From assembly GCA_021162285.1 (NCBI GenBank), contig JAGGYZ010000122.1, positions 1 through 10,011 on the forward strand: a stretch of DNA of 10,011 bases, in the 5' to 3' direction. Position numbers and translations under genes: made by a program. Below, in pieces: positions 1-4,909 of the stretch. Under the pieces are notes generated by a model. The model did no database searches. It was given only the letters and a program-made list of their open reading frames with translations, and was not told the origin of the DNA. Source of the DNA: Candidatus Fermentibacteraceae bacterium (GTDB taxonomy: Bacteria; Fermentibacterota; Fermentibacteria; Fermentibacterales; JCC-6). The first letter of the stretch is position 1; each line of letters opens with the position of its first letter.

Positions 1-555
1 TCTGCCCTGTTTCATATACAGGCTCCGCATCTCAGCTCTAACCCCTGGATGGTGTGTCATTCTCTCAGCAATTATATCTGCAGCTCCTGAAAGAGCAGCA
101 TCAGAGTCCGGCACATTTTCACCGGTGAACTGCAATCCCAGAACTGCAGGGTCATCGGTGTCATTCTGCTGCAGAAGCAGCTCTGCAAGAGGCTCAAGAC
201 CGTTTTCCGCAGCAATGGTTGCCCTGGTTCTTCTTTTGGGGCGAAATGGAAGGTAGATGTCCTCAAGTATGGCAAGTGAAGATGCCTCAGTTATCTGTTT
301 CTCCAGCTTTTCTGTAAGCAGATTGCGTTCTTTAAGAGAAGAAACAACAGCAGTTTTTCTTTTATCCAGCGCCTGCAGTTTCTGCCATGTTTCTCTGACC
401 GACTGAAGAACAACTTCATCCATTCCTCCGGATACCTCTTTCCGGTACCTCGCTATAAACGGAATAGTTGCCCCCTGCTCCATAAGAGCAAGAACCTCTT
501 CTACCCTCTTTAAATCCAGGCCCAGTTCAAGAGCCACACTTTTCTGAAAACTCAT
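1..555 (-). CDS. tex: Tex family RNA-binding transcription accessory protein, N-terminal part (runs off left edge)
   Basis: The 185 codons from the ATG at 555 stay open to the window edge, so only the N-terminus is present; Tex proteins are usually 700-780 residues. The start reads MSFQKSVALELGLDLKRVEE. Around residues 29-45 comes the family hallmark ATIPFIARYRKE, and near residue 100 the segment ILEDIYLPFRPKRRTRA. Both are typical of the helical Tex N-terminal domain. The YqgF-like, helix-hairpin-helix and S1 domains of the full protein would lie beyond the edge. The start is supported by GGAGAG about five bases upstream of ATG. Tex is a cytoplasmic nucleic-acid-binding protein linked to transcription and, in some bacteria, to toxin gene expression or stress survival; its exact role is not settled. 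It is separated from the upstream small locus by about 136 bases and has its own promoter candidate. No break is seen in the visible part. Confidence 0.93.
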   Translation of the reverse strand, partial: MSFQKSVALELGLDLKRVEEVLALMEQGATIPFIARYRKEVSGGMDEVVLQSVRETWQKLQALDKRKTAVVSSLKERNLLTEKLEKQITEASSLAILEDIYLPFRPKRRTRATIAAENGLEPLAELLLQQNDTDDPAVLGLQFTGENVPDSDAALSGAADIIAERMTHHPGVRAEMRSLYMKQGR

Positions 556-636
556 TTTCTCTCCGTGGTGTGCTGCTTCTGCACCATTGTATACGATTCA
601 TTGTGTTGCTTTAAATCCGCTATTGAATTTGATCTG

Positions 637-666
637 CATATACGCGTATTGTACGGCTTCTGTCAA
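637..666 (-). promoter_or_regulatory. Candidate sigma-70-type promoter for tex
   Basis: On the minus strand a perfect TTGACA (661-666) is followed after 18 bases by TATATG (637-642), which matches four of six positions of the -10 consensus. Transcription would start near 630, leaving an untranslated leader of roughly 75 bases before the tex ATG at 555. The -35 box sits inside a short inverted repeat (CTGTC at 660-664, GACAG at 676-680), and the -10 box overlaps a 10-bp palindrome at 640-649. The call rests only on consensus matching. Confidence 0.4.
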
Positions 667-691
667 CAGTTTCAAGACAGCAGGATAAGCA

Positions 692-970
692 CTATTCCCT
701 TCCGTCTCGCTCAAAATACCATTGCGCCAGAAGCCCGGCAATAACATTACCAGCGACCGTGACAACTTGCAGTATTTTGTGTTTGATTCCCATAAACAGT
801 CCTAATGCAATAACTAAAACCGCCGACGCAAAGAAAAATATACTGATTGGATGCAGACTTTTAAGAAAACTGATTATCCGGTTCATCGGAAAACACCCCT
901 GACTGCATTGTCCATGAAAGTTCCCTGCTTCTCCAATCGTGTAGTACGAACCATCAGTGCAATCACGCAC
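692..970 (-). CDS. Small cysteine-containing membrane protein; probable 3' part of a frameshifted gene
   Basis: This frame opens just after a TGA at 989-991. It reads RDCTDGSYYT, then HGQCSQGCF, then from the ATG at 886 a 64-residue segment with two hydrophobic helices (about residues 14-33 and 39-57 of that segment) and a charged end, ERDGRE. The GTG at 970 has no ribosome binding site. The ATG at 886 has AGGGG about nine bases upstream, so the shortest translated form could be 692-886. The CxDGxY...GxCSxxG pattern faintly recalls small secreted DUF3761-type proteins, but I do not assign it. The coding-like quality upstream of 886, and a signal-peptide ORF in the neighbouring frame (883-1044), suggest both are pieces of one membrane-anchored exported protein of about 117 residues. 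Function unknown. Confidence 0.45.
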   Translation of the reverse strand: MRDCTDGSYYTIGEAGNFHGQCSQGCFPMNRIISFLKSLHPISIFFFASAVLVIALGLFMGIKHKILQVVTVAGNVIAGLLAQWYFERDGRE

Positions 971-1044
971 TTGACTGAACCGGTCTGCTCACCGGCAACC
1001 AGTGAAGAAGCAATCACAACAACAAGGACTGCAGTTCTATACAT
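883..1044 (-). CDS. 53-codon ORF with signal peptide; probable 5' part of the same frameshifted gene
   Basis: The ATG at 1044 is preceded by a very strong ribosome binding site, AGGAGAAGGA at 1046-1055. The first 18 residues, MYRTAVLVVVIASSLVAG, form a convincing signal peptide: one arginine, a hydrophobic core and small residues before a likely cleavage site. After about residue 25 the frame loses protein character, while the alternative frame gains a cysteine-rich, plausible sequence. The ORF ends in a TGA that overlaps the ATG at 886 (ATGA). Two readings are possible. One is a single gene broken by loss of one base between about 989 and 905. The other is two tiny translationally coupled genes. 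I prefer the first. The locus would encode an exported or membrane-anchored protein of unknown role. Confidence 0.4.
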   Translation of the reverse strand: MYRTAVLVVVIASSLVAGEQTGSVKCVIALMVRTTRLEKQGTFMDNAVRGVFR

Positions 1045-1045
1045 T

Positions 1046-1055
1046 TCCTTCTCCT
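1046..1055 (-). promoter_or_regulatory. Strong ribosome binding site for the small signal-peptide ORF
   Basis: The minus strand reads AGGAGAAGGA immediately before the ATG at 1044, among the best Shine-Dalgarno matches in the window. It fixes this ATG as the likely translation start of the locus. By contrast, the GTG at 970 in the other frame has no such site. Confidence 0.6.
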
Positions 1056-1067
1056 CTCCGATACCGG

Positions 1068-1097
1068 ATTATCGGCAACTTTGAGTAATCCCGGCAA
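1068..1097 (-). promoter_or_regulatory. Candidate promoter for the small disrupted locus
   Basis: The minus strand shows TTGCCG (1092-1097) and, 18 bases on, GATAAT (1068-1073), matching four and five of six consensus positions. Transcription would start near 1061, giving a leader under 20 bases before the ATG at 1044. The -10 box overlaps an inverted repeat, CCGATA (1058-1063) and TATCGG (1070-1075), which could be an operator. A second possible -35, TTGACA at 1137-1142, has only a poor -10 partner. Consensus matching only. Confidence 0.35.
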
Positions 1098-1135
1098 GTA
1101 TTTACCGAAGCAGAAGATGGCGCAGGAGGAAAACA

Positions 1136-1243
1136 ATGTCAATGGTGATAGTATCCAATAAAAGGCTGATAGATGTAGGCATAACACCGTATTCTAGGTG
1201 GGAGTCAGGTTTTTATGTAAGCTCCCATTCGACAACTGCATAG
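1136..1243 (+). CDS. Possible 35-codon plus-strand ORF with perfect Shine-Dalgarno
   Basis: AGGAGG at 1124-1129 lies six bases before an ATG at 1136, which is ideal spacing. The ORF then runs to a TAG at 1241-1243. The peptide starts MSMVIVSNKRLIDVGITP and resembles nothing I recognise. It has no signal peptide or clear membrane segment. Its 3' end overlaps the folE2 tail on the opposite strand by 31 bases. I saw no convincing plus-strand promoter upstream. The ribosome binding site is the only positive evidence; a purine-rich hexamer before an ATG can occur by chance, so this is speculative. Confidence 0.2.
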   Translation: MSMVIVSNKRLIDVGITPYSRWESGFYVSSHSTTA

Positions 1244-2007
1244 GCGTTGTGGTTGTGGATGCTCTCGTGATTCTCGGCGGTTACAGTAAACTGTGTTACT
1301 CTGCTGTCTGCTCTCAGTTTTTCAGCAACATTGCGTACAATGTCTTCAACAAACACAGGGTTGTTGTAGGCCTGCTCGGTTACGAACTTCTCGTCAGGGC
1401 GTTTCAGGATGGTGTATAGCGGTGAAGAGGCTGAAGCTTCTGCTATTTCAACAAGCTCTTCTATCCAGATCATTGCGAAAGAACCGTCGGGAAGTTGCCT
1501 GGTTCGCACATCCATTGTGATGTAACCCCGCTGGTTGTGGGCACCGCTTTCGCTTATCTCTTTGCTGCAGGGGCACAGGGTGCTTACAGGAACGGTCACT
1601 GTAAGAACAAAGTCATGTGTGCTGGCTGTGGACTCACCTGTAAAAACGCAGTTGTAGCTCATCTTTGCTTCCGACCTGGAAACAGGAGCTTTTTTTGTAA
1701 GAAAGTATGGAAATTCTATGCGTATTCTAGCAGATTCCGCCTGAAGAGTCTGTTTCAGTTTATTGAGAACGGTGGGTATTGTGCTACCTGTAAACCGGCA
1801 TCCGCTGGAGGTGAGAACTTCCAGAAAGCGGCTCATGTGAGTGCCTTTGAAGTGGTGAGGAAGACTCACGGACATCTGTATATCCGCTACTGTTCGCTGT
1901 TCTCTGTCTTCCCTGTCAAGTATTGTGATAGGGTAGCTGAGGTTCTTTATTCCAGCCTCTTTCAGGGCGATGTTCCTTGTGTCCGGGGTGTTCTGTACAT
2001 CTTTCAT
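1213..2007 (-). CDS. folE2: GTP cyclohydrolase FolE2 (type IB)
   Basis: This 264-residue enzyme converts GTP to 7,8-dihydroneopterin triphosphate, the shared first step of folate and queuosine synthesis. The family signature TLCPCSKEISE lies at residues 143-153, with the conserved catalytic/metal cysteine at 147. It is followed by GAHNQRG (155-161), YNNPVFVED near 214-222 and ENHESIHNHNA near 245-255. Length is normal for GCYH-IB. The ATG at 2007 is chosen over an upstream in-frame ATG at 2097 because the family begins close to here and this ATG overlaps the queD stop (ATGA), implying translational coupling; the extra 30 residues would lie wholly inside queD. It is the last gene of the long operon. 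Its placement after queC, queE and queD says it feeds preQ0 synthesis, though it could also serve folate. Type IB enzymes can use metals other than zinc, so they often persist under zinc limitation. Confidence 0.95.
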   Translation of the reverse strand: MKDVQNTPDTRNIALKEAGIKNLSYPITILDREDREQRTVADIQMSVSLPHHFKGTHMSRFLEVLTSSGCRFTGSTIPTVLNKLKQTLQAESARIRIEFPYFLTKKAPVSRSEAKMSYNCVFTGESTASTHDFVLTVTVPVSTLCPCSKEISESGAHNQRGYITMDVRTRQLPDGSFAMIWIEELVEIAEASASSPLYTILKRPDEKFVTEQAYNNPVFVEDIVRNVAEKLRADSRVTQFTVTAENHESIHNHNAYAVVEWELT

Positions 2008-2357
2008 CCTGTGTATCTGCACCCTGTTGCGGCAGTTTCCTTTACCTCTACCATGCTCAGGCTGGGAATCTCCGGCTTTATTCTGTTCCATATCCACACG
2101 GCGATTGTTTCACTGGTGGGGATCTCCAGGCCGGGAATATCGTTGAGGTAGCTGTGGTCAAGCTGGTCTATCACAGGCCCACAGATACTCTTTATCTCTC
2201 CATAGTCCATTACCCAGCCCGTTTTCTCTCCAACGGGTCCGGACACATAAACGATCACAGCAAATGTGTGTCCGTGAAGGTTTCTGCACTTGTGGCCCTC
2301 TGCAAGATTATTGAGGCTGTGTGCTGCATCAAACTTGAATTCTCTGTAAATCTCCAT
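2004..2357 (-). CDS. queD: 6-carboxy-5,6,7,8-tetrahydropterin synthase QueD
   Basis: QueD converts dihydroneopterin triphosphate to 6-carboxytetrahydropterin in the cytoplasm, the second step of preQ0 synthesis. The 117-residue protein has the zinc ligands H13 (FDAAH), H28 and H30 (NLHGH), the catalytic C24 in KCRNLHGH, the LDHSYLND motif with D67 and H68, and a C-terminal glutamate at 106 (VEVKET) that binds the pterin. This is the QueD/PTPS-I arrangement, with cysteine in front of HGH, rather than a eukaryotic biopterin enzyme. The start is fixed by AGGAG at 2363-2367, which overlaps the queE stop codon. QueE ends only 8 bases upstream, and the folE2 ATG overlaps the queD stop. No missing key residue is seen. 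Confidence 0.95.
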   Translation of the reverse strand: MEIYREFKFDAAHSLNNLAEGHKCRNLHGHTFAVIVYVSGPVGEKTGWVMDYGEIKSICGPVIDQLDHSYLNDIPGLEIPTSETIAVWIWNRIKPEIPSLSMVEVKETAATGCRYTG

Positions 2358-2362
2358 TGTTT

Positions 2363-2367
2363 CTCCT
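2363..2367 (-). promoter_or_regulatory. Ribosome binding site of queD, embedded in the queE stop
   Basis: The minus strand reads AGGAG five bases before the queD ATG, sharing bases with the queE TAG stop (2366-2368). Of the eight operon junctions, queE-queD is the only one where the two genes do not overlap, and it carries its own clear Shine-Dalgarno instead. Confidence 0.65.
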
Positions 2368-2965
2368 AAGGCATACCGGTAAATCTGTGGGTTTGAAGGC
2401 TCAATCTCCAGTTCGGATGCGAAATACAGTAGTCTATTGAAGCTTTTAGATTCTGTTCGTAGTCTGCGTTGTACATGGGCTGTATCCAGAAGTGAGTAAA
2501 GTTCATGTTTTCATACAGATGGGGATCGATACCTTCCTGAGGAAACACAATTTTGATTTCGTCTCCACTTTTCAGAACTGTTGATATACCCGCTTTGGGG
2601 CTTACGCATACCCAGTTCAGGTTATCTGGCAGAGGGAATGTTCCGTTTGTTTCCAGAAGAATATTGTAACCTCTTGCATGAAACTCTTTTATCAATTTTT
2701 CATCAAGCTGCATCAGAGGCTCGCCGCCTGTGCACAGAACATTTAACGGTAAAGAAGATCTCCACTTCTTCTGTACGGCATCGGCAAGCTCCTGTGCAGT
2801 AGCAAACACTCCACCACCTTCGCCATCGGTTCCTGTAAAATCCGTGTCGCAGAAACTGCATTTAAGATTGCAGCCCTCAAACCTGAGAAGCACCACAGCA
2901 GTACCTGCTTTAGCACCCTCGCCCTGAAGGGTAAGTATCATTTCTTTTATTCTGTAATCAGCCAT
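2366..2965 (-). CDS. queE: 7-carboxy-7-deazaguanine synthase QueE (radical SAM)
   Basis: QueE is a radical SAM enzyme that contracts the ring of 6-carboxytetrahydropterin to 7-carboxy-7-deazaguanine. The 199-residue protein carries LTLQGEG (11-17), which contacts substrate, the iron-sulfur motif CNLKCSFCD with C32, C36 and C39 (the canonical CX3CX2C form), LCTGGEP at 78-83 for SAM binding, LLETNGT near 103-109, and a typical C-terminal SLQTHRFTG. The ATG at 2965 is chosen because MADYRIKEMILTLQGEG aligns with the usual family start; the frame stays open upstream to 3070, but that part lies inside queC. It overlaps the 3' end of queC by 8 bases. The ribosome binding site is weak, so translation probably depends on coupling to queC. 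Confidence 0.95.
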   Translation of the reverse strand: MADYRIKEMILTLQGEGAKAGTAVVLLRFEGCNLKCSFCDTDFTGTDGEGGGVFATAQELADAVQKKWRSSLPLNVLCTGGEPLMQLDEKLIKEFHARGYNILLETNGTFPLPDNLNWVCVSPKAGISTVLKSGDEIKIVFPQEGIDPHLYENMNFTHFWIQPMYNADYEQNLKASIDYCISHPNWRLSLQTHRFTGMP

Positions 2966-3647
2966 GGGATTTCTCTGTGTATACAACCGGGTCTTCCAGT
3001 CCGTTTGCCCGAAAACCTTCAAGACGTAGAATACAGGCATCGCACACACCGCAGCTTCTTCCCTGTTCATCCGGCTGGTAACAGCTGAGAGTCATGCCGT
3101 AGTCTACCCCCAGTTGTGTTCCCGTCTTTATTATCTCAGCCTTTGTCATGTACAGAAGAGGAGCTTTTATTGAAGGTGGCCTGCCTTCCACGGCAGTTTT
3201 TGTTGCCAGGCTGGCAAGGTTTTGAAAAGCATCGATAAACTCAGGGCGGCAGTCGGGGTAACCGCTGTAGTCAAGCGAGTTGACGCCTGTGAATATGCTG
3301 TCTGCGCCTCTTGACTCAGCAATTCCCAGAGCGATGGCGAGAAAAATGGTGTTTCTGGCAGGAACATAGGTTGCCGGAATTTCTGTGCTGATTTCAGTTC
3401 TGTTTTCTGGAACAGTTCCTGAACCGGTGAGAGCTGATTCCCTGAAAGGTTCAGGATCAAGGTTTATTATCAGGTGTTCCCTCACTTTGAAGTACTCTGC
3501 AATTTTCTGTGCTTTCTTCAGCTCCATGGTGTGCTTCTGACCGTAGCTGAAGGAAACAGCAGTTACCTCAAAGCCCTGTTCTGCTACCATTGCCAGAACT
3601 GTTGTGGAATCAAGCCCTCCGCTCAGTAGAACAACAGCCCTGCTCAT
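2958..3647 (-). CDS. queC: 7-cyano-7-deazaguanine synthase QueC
   Basis: QueC uses ATP and ammonia to turn 7-carboxy-7-deazaguanine into the nitrile preQ0. The 229-residue protein begins with the PP-loop LLSGGLDSTT (7-16). It has VPARNT (95-100) and the zinc cluster cysteines C189, C199, C202 and C205 in CYQPDEQGRSCGVCDAC. All expected features are present and the length is normal. The ATG at 3647 overlaps the stop of the response regulator gene (ATGA). No intergenic space exists for a preQ1 riboswitch, the usual control element for que genes in many bacteria, so this cluster is probably driven from upstream or controlled otherwise. The next gene, queE, overlaps its end. Confidence 0.96.
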   Translation of the reverse strand: MSRAVVLLSGGLDSTTVLAMVAEQGFEVTAVSFSYGQKHTMELKKAQKIAEYFKVREHLIINLDPEPFRESALTGSGTVPENRTEISTEIPATYVPARNTIFLAIALGIAESRGADSIFTGVNSLDYSGYPDCRPEFIDAFQNLASLATKTAVEGRPPSIKAPLLYMTKAEIIKTGTQLGVDYGMTLSCYQPDEQGRSCGVCDACILRLEGFRANGLEDPVVYTEKSHG

Positions 3648-4909
3648 TCCACTGCAATCTGAAGGTCTTTGATCTTTGTGAGCAGTGTTCTGTAGCTGAC
3701 TCCCAGTATCTCAGACGCTTTTCTTCTGTTACCGCCGGACTGGGCCAGCGCTGACGTGATTAGAATTTTCTCTCTGGCTCTGGCTGCAGCTGCTGCCTGT
3801 TCAACCAGTGAACCCTCCGGCTTCTTCCCTGAGAACTCAAGCATCTCCTCAGTAATAACCTTTTCACCGGAGTTGACACAGGCGCGCCTGACTATGTTTT
3901 TAAGCTCCCGGATATTGCCGGGCCAGCTGTAGTTGCGCAGTGAACGCAGGGCACCTTCTGTAAAAGAGCTGCCGTTGTAGAGTTCCAGATAGTGTTTTGC
4001 AATCAGAGCCACATCGTCTCCCCTGTCACGGAGAGGGGGAAGATTCACTGGAAATTCACTTATTCTGAAGTACAGGTCCTGCCTGAATTTGTGTTTTTCA
4101 ACCATTTCGCTTAGATCTCTGTTGCTGGCCGCAATCACCAGAGCGTCTGACCTCTGCTCTTCAGTACCCCCGACTGAATGATACGTACCCGATTCGAGTA
4201 CCCTCAGCAGCTTTCCCTGAAGTGTCATATCAAGATCGGCTATTTCGTCGAGGAATATCGTGCCGCCTCTGGCTATTGTGAATCTTCCCGGTCTCGCATC
4301 GGTTGACCCTGTGTATGCACCTTTTTCGGCACCAAAAAGCTCACTTTCCATCAGGTTCTCAGGGATTGCAGCGCAGTTCACAGGAACAAAAGGGCCACTC
4401 TTTCTGCCGCTGCGCTGGTGTATTCTTCTTGCAAGAAGTTCTTTTCCAGTACCGCTCTCACCCATGATAAGTATGTTCATACCGCTTGGTGCTGCCCTCT
4501 CGGCTCTCTTCAACGCTTCAATGTAAACACTGGACCGACCAAGCATTGATACCGAACTGTCACTTGCTACAGATGACAGTTTCTCAAGTATTTCATCGAG
4601 TTTAAAAGGTTTGCTTACAAAATCAGCTGCACCTTTCTTCATGGCATCAACAGCCATATCTATCGTGCCGAAGGCGGTCATCACAATTACCGGTGTACCT
4701 GAGGGGGTGCTGTCCAGAACATCAATTCCGTTGTACCTTCCCGGTAGAAGTACATCTGTAAGAACCGCACTGTAGGACTCAGTCTTCAGGTGTTTCAGAG
4801 CTGCATCAGCTGCTGAAACAGCAGTTACCTGCCAGCCGTCTTCTTTCAGAGCAGTTGAGAGCATTACCCTCATTCCGCGCTTGTCTTCAACAAGAAGTAT
4901 TGTTTTCAT
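3644..4909 (-). CDS. NtrC-family sigma-54-dependent response regulator
   Basis: This 421-residue regulator has the full three-domain layout. The receiver domain (about 1-115) shows E8/D9, the phosphoacceptor D52 in LTDVLLPG, T78 and K100. The AAA+ domain (about 122-345) has Walker A GESGTGKE (150-157), the sigma-54 contact loop as GAYTGS (197-202), Walker B GGTIFLDE (215-222), the arginine region FRQDLYFR (275-282) and WPGNIRELKN (329-338). A Fis-type helix-turn-helix near 383-416 contains NRRKASEILGVSYRTLL. It should oligomerise when phosphorylated and drive sigma-54 RNA polymerase at distant promoters. The loop departs from canonical GAFTGA at two positions. The receiver is slightly short between D52 and T78. 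The ATG at 4909 overlaps the kinase stop by one base (TGATG), which makes the two a cognate pair. Targets are unknown; I noticed no sigma-54 promoter in this window. Confidence 0.93.
   Translation of the reverse strand: MKTILLVEDKRGMRVMLSTALKEDGWQVTAVSAADAALKHLKTESYSAVLTDVLLPGRYNGIDVLDSTPSGTPVIVMTAFGTIDMAVDAMKKGAADFVSKPFKLDEILEKLSSVASDSSVSMLGRSSVYIEALKRAERAAPSGMNILIMGESGTGKELLARRIHQRSGRKSGPFVPVNCAAIPENLMESELFGAEKGAYTGSTDARPGRFTIARGGTIFLDEIADLDMTLQGKLLRVLESGTYHSVGGTEEQRSDALVIAASNRDLSEMVEKHKFRQDLYFRISEFPVNLPPLRDRGDDVALIAKHYLELYNGSSFTEGALRSLRNYSWPGNIRELKNIVRRACVNSGEKVITEEMLEFSGKKPEGSLVEQAAAAARAREKILITSALAQSGGNRRKASEILGVSYRTLLTKIKDLQIAVE

Noticed and set aside
660..680. Inverted repeat CTGTC/GACAG after the small locus as a terminator
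   Set aside because: The stem is only five pairs, no T-run follows on the minus strand, and it coincides with the TTGACA box of the tex promoter candidate.
1199..1227. Hairpin TGGGAG/CTCCCA around the folE2 stop as a terminator
   Set aside because: The 6-bp stem has a 17-base loop that contains the stop codon, and no T-run follows on either strand.
2008..2097. 30-residue N-terminal extension of FolE2 from an upstream ATG
   Set aside because: The extension is entirely inside queD, is not part of the FolE2 family, and the ATGA overlap at 2004-2007 gives a better start.
1495..2151. Plus-strand open frame of 218 codons antisense to folE2 and queD
   Set aside because: It lies entirely over two well-identified genes on the other strand, has no ribosome binding site or recognisable motif, and reads as a by-product of their codon use.
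2966..3070. 35-residue N-terminal extension of QueE
   Set aside because: It lies inside queC out of frame and precedes the normal QueE start; the MADYRIKEM start fits the family.
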